A DNA stretch of 12,525 nucleotides from Brevundimonas sp. (GTDB lineage Bacteria > Pseudomonadota > Alphaproteobacteria > Caulobacterales > Caulobacteraceae), in the NCBI RefSeq assembly GCF_031082345.1, contig NZ_JAVHLH010000050.1, forward strand, positions 1,047 to 13,571, given 5' to 3'. The notes beneath the pieces were generated by a model. The model was not told where the DNA came from. It saw only the letters and a program-made list of their open reading frames with translations, and searched no databases. This document shows, piece by piece, positions 5,840 to 12,525 of the stretch. A program made the position numbers and the translations under genes. Numbering within the stretch: the stretch's first letter is position 1; each line of letters starts with the position of its first letter.

Positions 5840-8800
5840 ATGAACGCACACGTCTTCCCTCCGGCCCCGCTCACACAGGACTGGGACGCCCTCGACCACG
5901 GGAAATACGCGGATGAGGGCGAGGTCGTGCGCGGCCTGCTGGCGCGCGTGCCGCTCGACGCCGCCGAGCGCGAAGCGGTCGTGGCCCAGGCCATCGACCT
6001 GGTCGAACTGGCCCGCAAGACCCAGAAGACCGAAGGCGTGGTCGAGAGCTTCCTGCAGGAATTCAGCCTCGGCACCCGCGAGGGCCTGGCCCTGATGTGC
6101 CTGGCCGAGGCCCTGCTGCGCATCCCCGACGAGGACACCCGCGACAAGCTGATCGCCGAGAAGATCGGCTCGTCCGACTGGGCCTCGCATCTGGGCCAGT
6201 CCGAGAACCTGTTCGTCAACGCGTCGACCTGGGGGCTGATGCTGACCGGCAAGCTGGTCGACGTCGACGAGGACGCCCGCCGCGACCTGCCCGGCTTCCT
6301 GCGCCGCGTCGCCGGCCGCCTGGGCGAGCCGGTGATCCGCCAGGCCGTGGCCGCCGCCGTCCGCATGATGGGCGAGCAGTTCGTGGTCGGCCGCACCATC
6401 CAGGGGGCCCTGAAGCGGGCCAACCGCGAACGCTGGCTGTGCAGCTTCGACATGCTGGGCGAAGGCGCCCGCACCACCGCCGACGCCGAACGCTATGAGG
6501 TCGTCTACGCCAAGGCCATCCACGGCGTCGGCAAGGCCATCCCCGAGCGCAAGGAGATGCAGGGGCCGATGACCGGCCACGGCGTCTCGGTCAAGCTGTC
6601 GGCCCTGTCGCCGCGCTATGAGGCGACCCAGGAGGCCCGGGTCTGGGCCGAGCTCTATCCGCGGGTGAAGCGGCTGGCGATGATCGCCGCCTCCTACGAC
6701 ATCAATTTCTGCATGGACGCGGAAGAGGCCGACCGGCTGGCCCTGTCGCTCAAGCTGCTCGACGCCCTCGCCCACGATCCCGACCTCGGCGAGTGGAAGG
6801 GCCTCGGCCTCGCCGTCCAGGCCTATCAGAAGCGCGCGCCCGAGGTGATCGCCCGCGTCGCCGAACTGGCCCGGGTCTCCGGCCGCCGCATCATGGTCCG
6901 GCTGGTCAAGGGCGCCTACTGGGACACCGAGATCAAGCGCGCCCAGGTCATGGGCCGGCCCGACTATCCGGTCTTCACCACCAAGGCCGCGACCGATCTC
7001 AACTATCTGGTCTGCGCGCGCGACATCCTCGACGCCGATCCGCACCTGTACGGCCAGTTCGCCACCCACAACGCCGTCTCGCTGGCGGCGGTCCAGCATA
7101 TGGCCCGCGCCTCGAAGGTCCGGGTAGAATTCCAGCGCCTGCACGGCATGGGCGAGGCCCTTTACGAGGCGGCCGAACAAATGTGGGCCGAGGACCGCTT
7201 CGTGGTCCGCGGCTACGCCCCCGTCGGCGGCCACGAGGAGCTGCTGCCCTATCTGGTGCGGCGTCTGCTCGAGAACGGCGCCAACTCCTCCTTCGTCCAT
7301 GCGTTGCTGGACGAGCGCGTTCCCGCCGCGACCGTCGCGGCCGATCCCATCCTCCAGGTCGAGGCCCACCCCGACCGTCACTCCAGAATTCCGGCGCCCA
7401 GGAACATGTACACCGACAGGCACAACTCCCTCGGCCGCGACTACAGCCGGCTCGAGGACCGCGAACGCCACGCCATGGCGCTGGAGCTGGTCGACCGCGA
7501 GAAGCTGACTTCCGGCCCGATCATCGGCGGCATGCTGCGCGCCGGGACCCATCCGCAGGACGTCACCAATCCGTTCGACCTGAACCAGGTCCTCGGCCAC
7601 GTCTCGGAGGCCACCGAGGCCGAGATCGACATGGCCGCCGCGGCCGCCGCCAAGGCCCAGCTCGTCTGGGACCGCCAGGGCGGCGCCCGCCGGGCGCTGG
7701 TCCTCAACGCCATGGCCGACGCGCTCGAGGCAGACATGGATCGCCTCGTCGCCCTGCTGTCGCGCGAGGCCGGCAAGACCCTGAACGACGGCGTCGCCGA
7801 GGTGCGCGAGGCCGCCGACTTCTGCCGCTACTACGCCATGCTGGCCGAGCGCGACTTCGGCGGCCCGGAAACCCTTCAGGGCCCGGTCGGCGAAACCAAC
7901 CAGCTGGTCCTGCACGGCCGCGGCGTCTTCGCCTGCATCAGCCCGTGGAATTTCCCGCTGGCCATCTTCACCGGCCAGATCGCCGCGGCCCTCGCCGCCG
8001 GCAACGCCGTCCTCGCCAAGCCCGCCGAACAGACCCCCCTGGTCGCGGCCGAGGCCGTGCGCCTGTTCCACAAGTCCGGCCTCCACCCCGACCTGCTGGC
8101 CCTGCTGCCCGGTCGCGGGGACACCGTCGGCGCGGCCCTGGTCAACCATCCGGGCGTCGACGGCGTCGCCTTCACCGGCGGCACCGACACCGCCGCCATG
8201 ATCAACCGCTCGCTGGCCGCCCGGCCCGGCCCGATCATCCCCTTCATCGCCGAGACCGGCGGGCTGAACGGCATGTTCGTCGACACCACCGCCCTGCGCG
8301 AACAGGTCATCGACGACGTCATCCTGTCGGCCTTCGGCTCGGCCGGCCAGCGCTGCTCGGCCCTGCGCATGCTCTATGTGCCGAAGGACTCGGCCGACCA
8401 GCTGATCGAGGGCCTCAAGGGCGCCCTCGCCGCCCAGGTCGTCGGCGACCCCGCCGACCCCGGCACCGACATCGGCCCGGTCATCGACATGGACGCGCGC
8501 CAGATGCTTGAGAGCCACGTCAAGCGGCTGGCCCGCGAGGGCAAGATCATCGCCCGCGCCTCCCTGCCCGCCGGCTCCGAGCGCGGCGAGCTGTTCGCCC
8601 CGACCATCGCCGAGGTGAAGACGCCCGACTTCCTCGAGAAGGAGGTGTTCGGCCCGATCCTGCACATCTACCGCTACGACCCGGCCAAGCTGAAGGAGAC
8701 GGCCGGCAAGCTGGCCGCCCGCGGCTTCGGCCTGACCCTGGGCGTCCACAGCCGCATCGAGGCCTTCGCCAGCGAGGTGATCCGTCTCGTCCCGGCCGGC

Positions 8801-8986
8801 AACGTCTACATCAACCGCTCGATCACCGGCGCGGTCGTCGGCGTCCAGCCCTTCGGCGGCGAGGGCCTCAGCGGCACCGGCCCCAAGGCCGGCGGCCCCT
8901 ACAGCCTGATCCGCTACGCCTCCGAAAAGGCCATCAGCAACAACATCGCCGCCCAGGGCGGCGACCCGGCGCTGCTGAACCTTTAA
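5840..8986 (+). CDS. putA: Bifunctional proline dehydrogenase / L-glutamate-gamma-semialdehyde dehydrogenase
   Basis: A 1048-residue PutA that oxidises proline to glutamate in two steps with a channelled intermediate. An alpha-helical arm covers roughly residues 25-140. The FAD-dependent PRODH barrel spans about 180-490, with VKLSALSPRY at 251-260, RLVKGAYWDTEIKRAQ at 354-369, FATHNA at 407-412 and YAPVGGHEELLPYLVRRLLE at 459-478. The NAD-dependent aldehyde dehydrogenase spans about 550-1035, with SPWNFP at 701-706, catalytic-site Glu805 in ETGGLN and nucleophile Cys839 in GSAGQRCS. There is no N-terminal ribbon-helix-helix domain and no long C-terminal extension, so it belongs to the short PutA type (about 1000 residues) rather than the trifunctional E. 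coli type (about 1320). No Shine-Dalgarno is visible before ATG 5840, so leaderless or weakly initiated translation is possible. The enzyme is cytoplasmic and probably membrane-associated for electron transfer to quinone. Confidence 0.97.
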   Translation: MNAHVFPPAPLTQDWDALDHGKYADEGEVVRGLLARVPLDAAEREAVVAQAIDLVELARKTQKTEGVVESFLQEFSLGTREGLALMCLAEALLRIPDEDTRDKLIAEKIGSSDWASHLGQSENLFVNASTWGLMLTGKLVDVDEDARRDLPGFLRRVAGRLGEPVIRQAVAAAVRMMGEQFVVGRTIQGALKRANRERWLCSFDMLGEGARTTADAERYEVVYAKAIHGVGKAIPERKEMQGPMTGHGVSVKLSALSPRYEATQEARVWAELYPRVKRLAMIAASYDINFCMDAEEADRLALSLKLLDALAHDPDLGEWKGLGLAVQAYQKRAPEVIARVAELARVSGRRIMVRLVKGAYWDTEIKRAQVMGRPDYPVFTTKAATDLNYLVCARDILDADPHLYGQFATHNAVSLAAVQHMARASKVRVEFQRLHGMGEALYEAAEQMWAEDRFVVRGYAPVGGHEELLPYLVRRLLENGANSSFVHALLDERVPAATVAADPILQVEAHPDRHSRIPAPRNMYTDRHNSLGRDYSRLEDRERHAMALELVDREKLTSGPIIGGMLRAGTHPQDVTNPFDLNQVLGHVSEATEAEIDMAAAAAAKAQLVWDRQGGARRALVLNAMADALEADMDRLVALLSREAGKTLNDGVAEVREAADFCRYYAMLAERDFGGPETLQGPVGETNQLVLHGRGVFACISPWNFPLAIFTGQIAAALAAGNAVLAKPAEQTPLVAAEAVRLFHKSGLHPDLLALLPGRGDTVGAALVNHPGVDGVAFTGGTDTAAMINRSLAARPGPIIPFIAETGGLNGMFVDTTALREQVIDDVILSAFGSAGQRCSALRMLYVPKDSADQLIEGLKGALAAQVVGDPADPGTDIGPVIDMDARQMLESHVKRLAREGKIIARASLPAGSERGELFAPTIAEVKTPDFLEKEVFGPILHIYRYDPAKLKETAGKLAARGFGLTLGVHSRIEAFASEVIRLVPAGNVYINRSITGAVVGVQPFGGEGLSGTGPKAGGPYSLIRYASEKAISNNIAAQGGDPALLNL

Positions 8987-8993
8987 CGCCGCC

Positions 8994-9203
8994 TTGTCAT
9001 CCCGGACGCCGCGCAGCGGCGATCCGGGACGCGCAGACGCAAAACGCCATCCGCCCGGAAGCGGCTTCGGCCGCTATCCGGGCGACAGGTCAGGACTGGC
9101 GCGACGGCCGCCTGGCTCCCGGACAATCGCAAGCGATTTCCGGGAGGTCGCGAAATGGGCCGCCCCGTCCCGGATCGCCGCTGCGCGTCGTCCGGGATGA
9201 CAA
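8994..9203. repeat. Composite four-hairpin intergenic repeat, copy 2
   Basis: A 210-bp copy of the element also found at 4411-4622. Its ends, 8994-9031 and 9166-9203, are inverted repeats matching at 37 of 38 positions, and each arm is itself a palindrome. Hairpin B (9052-9084) has an 8+6-bp stem, a bulged A at 9076 and the very stable loop C(TTCG)G. Hairpin C pairs 9116-9123 with 9139-9146 and 9125-9130 with 9133-9138. It fills the junction between putA (stop 7 nt away) and the converging membrane-protein gene (stop 4 nt away). It contains no open reading frame that looks real. Confidence 0.92.
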
Positions 9204-9207
9204 GGCG

Positions 9208-9753
9208 CTACGCCCCCTCCCCCCGCGCTGCCTCCCGGAACAGCCACGCCGCCAGCAGCCAGCCCATCGAGAACACCCCGACGATGGCGAAGACGATGTG
9301 CTCATAGGCCAGGGCGACGAACCCCGTGCCGAACTGGGCCGCCGCGGTCACGGCCATGGCCAGCGCCATCCCCCTCGCCCGGAACCGGGCCAGAAACGCC
9401 CCGACGATGGCGATGGCGATGACCCCGAAGAAGATCTGGTTCAGGGGATTGTTCTCGTCGCCGATGATGCCGACGGCGAGGTTCGACCAGGTGATCAGGA
9501 AGCTGGTCCCCGCCGCCACCACCACCCCGGCGCGATAGGCCAGACTGCCCGACAGCCTCAGCCCGATCTCGCAGGCGCCGGCGGCGACGAGCAGCATCAC
9601 GCCCCAGGCGATGAAGTCGAACGTCGTCCACGGCAGGTCCGTCAGCAGCTTCGCCACGAGCGGGATCAGCCAGGCGACCGTCGCCCCGCCCCACACCAGC
9701 AGCCTCAGCCACCGACCCAGCCGCGCGTCCCGCTCCACAGTCGTCATCGTCAT
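9208..9753 (-). CDS. Six-helix integral membrane protein of unknown function
   Basis: A 181-residue hydrophobic protein that I do not recognise. Predicted membrane helices fall at about 17-37, 46-66, 73-97, 106-122, 127-149 and 152-172. Charged residues concentrate at the N-terminus (MTMTTVERDARLGRWLR), in the ARFRARG loop at 122-128 and in the REAARGEGA tail, suggesting both ends are cytoplasmic. A short polar loop GDENNPLNQ (98-106) is the only notable extracellular-type segment. ATG 9753 has GGAG with 7-nt spacing upstream on the minus strand. It lies 100 nt downstream of the spermidine-synthase-like gene on the same strand, so co-transcription is plausible. No catalytic motif is seen and I propose no function. 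Confidence 0.8.
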   Translation of the reverse strand: MTMTTVERDARLGRWLRLLVWGGATVAWLIPLVAKLLTDLPWTTFDFIAWGVMLLVAAGACEIGLRLSGSLAYRAGVVVAAGTSFLITWSNLAVGIIGDENNPLNQIFFGVIAIAIVGAFLARFRARGMALAMAVTAAAQFGTGFVALAYEHIVFAIVGVFSMGWLLAAWLFREAARGEGA

Positions 9754-9853
9754 CTCGCTCTCCCGTCGTCATCGACGCCCTGACACTGCCGGGCCCGGCC
9801 GTGAGCGGCATGAGCGAAAGGTGAGCAGTCGCTGAAAAGCGCCCCGCGCCGGC

Positions 9854-10561
9854 TCAGGCCTCCGCCCGCCCCGCCACATAGATGGTGCAGGTCGAGGCCC
9901 CGCCCGTGAGCGGATTGTCGAACGCGACCACCTCCGCCCGCGCCGCCGGGAACACCGCCGCCAGTACGGCCAGGAATTCGTCGTCCGGCCCCTCGTCCGA
10001 CCACATGGCGAACACCCCGACCGCCGTCAGGCTCTCCCGCACCCGCCCCAGCCCCTCCGGCGTATAGAAGCGCGCATGGTCCGGGTGCAGCAGCTGGCGC
10101 GGCGAATGGTCGATGTCGAGCAACACCACGTCGTAGCGCTCGCCCTCCGCCCGCGGCGCGTCGAACCAGCCGAAGAAGTCCCCATGCGCCAGGGTGCAGC
10201 GCGGCTCCTGGCCCAGGCTGTCGCCGATCGGAACCAGCCCCGCCCGGTGCCATTCGATCACCGGCGCCAGGGCGTCTACCACCTCGACCGAGGCCACGCG
10301 CGGGTTCGCCAGCGCCGCCCGCGCCGTATAGCCGAGCCCCAGCCCCCCGACGAGCACCCGCAAGCCGTCGCCCCGCGCCGCCGCCAGGCCGCGCACCGCC
10401 AGCTCAATCTCCCCGACCGTGAACAGGCTCGACATCAGATGCTCGTCGCCGAGGATCACCTCGACCACGTCCTGATCGATGGCCGCCACCCAGCGGCGTC
10501 TCAGGATCAACGGCCCCATGTCGGTGAGGCGGTAGTCCAGTTCCTCGATCAGCCGGCCCAT
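9854..10561 (-). CDS. Spermidine-synthase-like / class I SAM-binding Rossmann protein
   Basis: A 235-residue cytoplasmic protein with the nucleotide-binding glycine loop VGGLGLGYTA at 71-80, an acidic residue after strand 2 in VEVVDA (E93), AHGDFF at 125-130 and DVVLLDIDHSP at 144-154. The order and spacing match spermidine-synthase-like proteins. However, the glycine loop lacks the GGGDGG form, and the aspartate-rich site reads DIDHSP rather than the usual DSTDP type. It may therefore bind SAM or decarboxylated SAM and act as a methyltransferase or a divergent aminopropyltransferase; the substrate is unknown. ATG 10561 was preferred over the frame extension to 10702 because GGGAGG lies just upstream and the extension is Arg/Gly/Pro-rich and would cross the divergent promoter. 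It is probably the first gene of a two-gene unit with the membrane protein. Confidence 0.82.
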   Translation of the reverse strand: MGRLIEELDYRLTDMGPLILRRRWVAAIDQDVVEVILGDEHLMSSLFTVGEIELAVRGLAAARGDGLRVLVGGLGLGYTARAALANPRVASVEVVDALAPVIEWHRAGLVPIGDSLGQEPRCTLAHGDFFGWFDAPRAEGERYDVVLLDIDHSPRQLLHPDHARFYTPEGLGRVRESLTAVGVFAMWSDEGPDDEFLAVLAAVFPAARAEVVAFDNPLTGGASTCTIYVAGRAEA

Positions 10562-10657
10562 GTGGTCCTCCCCGCCTCGCCCACCCTGCGGGGGAACGGC
10601 GCCGGACGCCACCCCGACGGCGTTCGGTTCCATCCCGGAATCGTGAGGCCGCCCGCC

Positions 10658-10683
10658 GGAACGGGCGGCGGCCCGCTCCCGTT
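10658..10683 (+). promoter_or_regulatory. EcfG (sigma-T) general stress response promoter
   Basis: GGAAC at 10658-10662 and CGTT at 10680-10683 are separated by exactly 17 nt, matching the alphaproteobacterial EcfG consensus GGAAC-N16/17-CGTT. The start would fall near 10690, leaving a leader of about 24 nt that contains AAGGAG (10701-10706) and ends at ATG 10714. The -35 lies at the loop edge of an 8-bp inverted repeat (10648-10655 with 10662-10669). Confidence 0.78.
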
Positions 10684-10713
10684 CATGCGGCTCCAACCTC
10701 AAGGAGAGCTTGA

Positions 10714-11166
10714 ATGCAAACCCACGATGATCGCGCCGTGAAGGTCCTGAACAGCCTGATCGAAACCACCATGGACAGCGCCCACGGCTACCGCAGCGCC
10801 GCCGAGGGCGCCGACAATCCCGAATTCAAGACGATGTTCAGCGAGCGCGCCGGCAAGCGCGAGGAGCTGTGCCGCCGCCTGCAGCAGGAGGTCCGCACCT
10901 TCGGCGGCGAGCCCGAGGACGACCAGTCGCTGATGGGCCGCATCCACAACAAGTTCGCCGAGATGCGCGGCGACGTCATGGGCCGCGACGACAAGGGCGT
11001 CATCGACGAGGTCGAACGCGGCGAGGACGTCATCAAGGCCAAGTTCGAGAAGGCGGCCCAGGATGCCGACCTGCCCGAACCCGCCCGCCAGCTGGTCGCC
11101 ACCGCCTACACCGAGGTCAAGGCCGATCACGACACGATCAGCCAGCTGAAACACCGGATGAACTGA
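10714..11166 (+). CDS. PA2169/DUF2383-family four-helix-bundle protein
   Basis: A 150-residue, mostly helical, charged, soluble protein with a ferritin-like arrangement. Helix 1 begins RAVKVLNSLIETTMDSAHGY, helix 2 includes MFSERAGKREELCRRLQQEV, and later helices contain IDEVERGEDVIKAKFEKA and LVATAYTEVKADHDTISQLK. This matches the PA2169-type DUF2383 family in length and pattern. Metal-ligand candidates (E, H and D in the helices) exist, but the canonical paired EXXH of true ferritins is not obvious. The biochemical role of the family is not established. ATG 10714 is preceded by AAGGAG with 7-nt spacing. The EcfG-type promoter upstream places the gene in the general stress regulon, which suits a protective or structural stress function. 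It is divergent from the spermidine-synthase-like gene. Confidence 0.9.
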   Translation: MQTHDDRAVKVLNSLIETTMDSAHGYRSAAEGADNPEFKTMFSERAGKREELCRRLQQEVRTFGGEPEDDQSLMGRIHNKFAEMRGDVMGRDDKGVIDEVERGEDVIKAKFEKAAQDADLPEPARQLVATAYTEVKADHDTISQLKHRMN

Positions 11167-11188
11167 CGCCCGGCGACGTCGGCGAGGA

Positions 11189-11210
11189 GCGGGAGCGGCG
11201 TCGTTCCCGC
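11189..11210 (+). terminator. Possible terminator hairpin after the DUF2383 gene
   Basis: A 9-bp stem with one wobble pair (11189-11197 with 11202-11210) and a 4-nt loop GCGT lies 23 nt after the stop codon. It is not followed by a clear T run, so it may be a Rho-dependent or stabilising structure. It also lies downstream of the small minus-strand gene ending at 11234 and could serve both. Confidence 0.4.
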
Positions 11211-11233
11211 GTCCTTGTCGACGCCGGCTCAGG

Positions 11234-11365
11234 TCAGGTCCCGGCGGCCCCGTGCCGGGGTTGTCTGCGCCCACACTCGCAGCAGTAGTATCCGCCGCGG
11301 CGCTCGACCCAAATGTACGTGTGCGCACAGAAGAGCTGTCGCAGAAACCTCAATACCTTGGACAT
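11234..11365 (-). CDS. Small CxH/CxxC zinc-ribbon-like protein (43 residues)
   Basis: ATG at 11365 to TGA at 11234 encodes 43 residues. GGAGG lies 5 nt before the start on the minus strand (11371-11375), the best ribosome-binding site in the window. The N-terminal amphipathic stretch MSKVLRFLRQLF is followed by C13-A-H15, then TYIWVERRGGYY, then C28-C29-E-C31-G. That makes a plausible CxH plus CxxC zinc site, and the CG after the last cysteine is typical of zinc ribbons. The gene is shorter than usual gene-calling cut-offs and easily missed. It sits in a pocket with noticeably lower GC than its neighbours. It lies 93 nt downstream of the P1-peptidase gene on the same strand, so it may be co-transcribed or have its own promoter. 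A role in nucleic-acid or protein binding is possible; no function is claimed. Confidence 0.7.
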   Translation of the reverse strand: MSKVLRFLRQLFCAHTYIWVERRGGYYCCECGRRQPRHGAAGT

Positions 11366-11458
11366 TCTGGCCTCCACGGAAGAAATGGGAAGGCAGATCG
11401 GCGTTCTGTCAACAGTGTTCGCTTCTCAGGCTGCACGACGCCCGCAACGGGAAGGCCG

Positions 11459-12525
11459 TCAGCCGGTGAGCCGGTGCGCCTCGAGCACCCTCCGCACTTC
11501 GGCGATGTCGATGGCCTCGACCACCACCGGCCGCCCCGTCTCCGCATCGACGCTGCGCACCGTCACAGCCATCAGCAGCGAGTTGTAGATCGCCTCCTCG
11601 GTGGCCTCGATCACCGCCGCGAACAACGGCGACAGGGCGTCATTGCCCAGCTCCTCATAGGGCGCGAGGCCGCCCCGGCGCTCCGGCGTCCGCCGTACCG
11701 CCTCGGCCGTCGAGAAGGCCACGGCATAGTCGCCCGACCCGTTCGAGAAGGTCGATCCTGTTCGCGCTGCCCCCGCCATGGCCCGTCGCGCCAGCCGCGT
11801 CAGGTTGCGGTCCGACAGCGGCGCGTCGGTGGCGACGATGATCATGATCGAGCCGTCTGCGCTGCGGTCCTCGACCACCTCCCTCAGGTGATACTGGCCC
11901 AGCGCCCGCCCGACCGGCGCCCCGCCCATACTCAACACCCCGCCGTAGTTGCTCTGCACCAGCACGCCCACCGCATGGCCGCCCAGCCGCGCCGGCAGCA
12001 CCCGCGAGCTCGTGCCGATCCCGCCCTTCCAGCCGAAGGCCACGGCGCCGGTCCCGGCCCCGACGCTGCCTTCCTCGACCGGCCCGCCGCGCGCCCGCGC
12101 GATCGCCTCGCGCACATGGGCCACGGTGACCGGCCGGGCGCGGATATCGTTCAGCCGCCCGTCATTGGTCTCGCCGACCACCGCATTGACCGAGCGCACC
12201 GCCTCGTTGCCCGGCTGCTCCAGCGTCCAGCCGATCAGCGCTTCCGCCGCCGTCGGCACGGCCAGGGTGTTGGTCAGCACCACCGGCGTCTCGATCTCGC
12301 CCAGCTCCACCAGCTGCGTCCCGCCGGCGAACTTGCCGAAGCCGTTGGCCACCGCCAGCCCCGCCGGGACCTTGTCCTGGAACAGATGGCCCCCGTGCGG
12401 CAGGATCGCCGTCACCCCGGTGCGCACGCTTTCGCCCTCGATCAGGGTCGTGTGCCCGACCCGCACCCCCGCGACATCGGTGATGGCGTTCAGAGCCCCC
12501 GGCAGCAGCACCCCCGGCGCCAGCC
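11459..12525 (-). CDS. DmpA/P1-family (S58) self-processing peptidase, N-terminus beyond the window
   Basis: An N-terminal nucleophile hydrolase related to Ochrobactrum DmpA aminopeptidase. Numbering from the GTG at 12511, family motifs are LNAITDVAGVRVGH at 7-20, TGVTAILPHGG at 31-41, NDGRLND at 116-122, VGAGTGAVAFGWKGGIGTSSR at 150-170 (two overlapping family blocks), VGVLVQSNYG at 181-190 and IIVATDAPL at 224-232. Autocleavage is predicted between G252 and S253 in RTGSTFSNGSGDYAVAF, freeing Ser253 as the nucleophile. TEEAIYNSL near the C-terminus is also conserved. The frame stays open to the right edge and the GTG has no proper ribosome-binding site, so the true start is probably outside. 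Whether a signal peptide exists cannot be seen. Relatives release N-terminal D- or L-amino acids or cleave beta-peptides; the substrate here is unknown. Confidence 0.9.
   Translation of the reverse strand, partial: LAPGVLLPGALNAITDVAGVRVGHTTLIEGESVRTGVTAILPHGGHLFQDKVPAGLAVANGFGKFAGGTQLVELGEIETPVVLTNTLAVPTAAEALIGWTLEQPGNEAVRSVNAVVGETNDGRLNDIRARPVTVAHVREAIARARGGPVEEGSVGAGTGAVAFGWKGGIGTSSRVLPARLGGHAVGVLVQSNYGGVLSMGGAPVGRALGQYHLREVVEDRSADGSIMIIVATDAPLSDRNLTRLARRAMAGAARTGSTFSNGSGDYAVAFSTAEAVRRTPERRGGLAPYEELGNDALSPLFAAVIEATEEAIYNSLLMAVTVRSVDAETGRPVVVEAIDIAEVRRVLEAHRLTG

Noticed and set aside
5726..8749. Very long minus-strand open frame opposite putA, continuous with the glycosyltransferase (over 1300 codons)
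   Set aside because: It is the shadow of putA in a genome with G/C-ending codons. Its translation is low-complexity Gly/Asp/Val/Ala/His-rich and has no domain except the glycosyltransferase at its end.
10593..10624. Second GGAAC...CGTT pair upstream of the DUF2383 gene
   Set aside because: The spacer is 23 nt, too long for an EcfG promoter; the pair at 10658-10683 has the correct 17 nt.
11248..11260. CCCCG-TGC-CGGGG hairpin
   Set aside because: A 5-bp stem lying inside the small coding sequence; expected by chance in such GC-rich DNA.
11407..11412. TTGACA on the minus strand as a -35 for the small zinc-ribbon gene
   Set aside because: The hexamer is perfect, but 17 nt downstream the -10 position reads CCCATT, and the resulting start would leave almost no room for the ribosome-binding site.
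11215..11469. 84-codon plus-strand frame over the small zinc-ribbon gene
   Set aside because: No ribosome-binding site, Arg/Ser-rich composition, and the minus-strand frame has both a strong site and a metal-binding pattern.

Overview
The window is high-GC and densely coding, with strong third-position G/C preference and long open frames on both strands. Gene content and promoter style suggest an alphaproteobacterium of the Caulobacterales, probably Brevundimonas-like. The promoter clues are a GGAAC-N17-CGTT general-stress promoter and a GCTAGATC housekeeping-type -10. The taxon is an inference; no rRNA gene or other phylogenetic marker is present.

Layout. (1) 1-1657: 3' end of a branched-chain 2-oxoacid dehydrogenase E2 gene (bkdB-like), followed after 4 nt by the E3 gene lpdA. 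(2) 1658-4392: a phosphate-acquisition block with an orphan PstS-type phosphate-binding lipoprotein and, beyond a strong terminator, an OprO/OprP-type phosphate-selective porin. Each gene is preceded by tandem heptamers resembling PhoB boxes on an ~11-nt lattice: five at pstS and up to ten half-site positions at the porin. (3) 4393-5725: a ~212-bp composite palindromic repeat, then a GT4-type glycosyltransferase on the minus strand. (4) 5840-8986: putA, a bifunctional proline dehydrogenase/P5C dehydrogenase without an N-terminal DNA-binding domain, divergent from the glycosyltransferase. (5) 8994-9203: a second copy of the repeat, filling the junction between putA and the converging gene. (6) 9208-10561 (minus): a six-TM membrane protein and a spermidine-synthase-like Rossmann protein, probably co-transcribed. 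(7) 10658-11166: a PA2169/DUF2383 ferritin-like four-helix protein behind a textbook EcfG (sigma-T) general stress promoter. (8) 11234-11365 (minus): a 43-residue CxH...CxxC zinc-ribbon-like protein with a perfect GGAGG ribosome-binding site. (9) 11459-12525 (minus): a DmpA/P1-family self-processing peptidase running off the right edge.

How it fits together. Phosphate scavenging (porin for outer-membrane entry, PstS for periplasmic capture) is the clearest shared programme. The transporter membrane and ATPase genes are not here. Branched-chain amino acid and proline catabolism are represented by lpdA/bkdB and putA. The DUF2383 gene is tied to the general stress response.

The observations most worth checking are the 11-nt PhoB-like lattice before the porin, the two four-hairpin repeats at convergent gene ends with compensatory base changes, the sigma-T promoter, and the small zinc-ribbon gene. 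No phage, IS transposase, CRISPR, tRNA or rRNA was seen, and no wholly new multi-gene system is evident.
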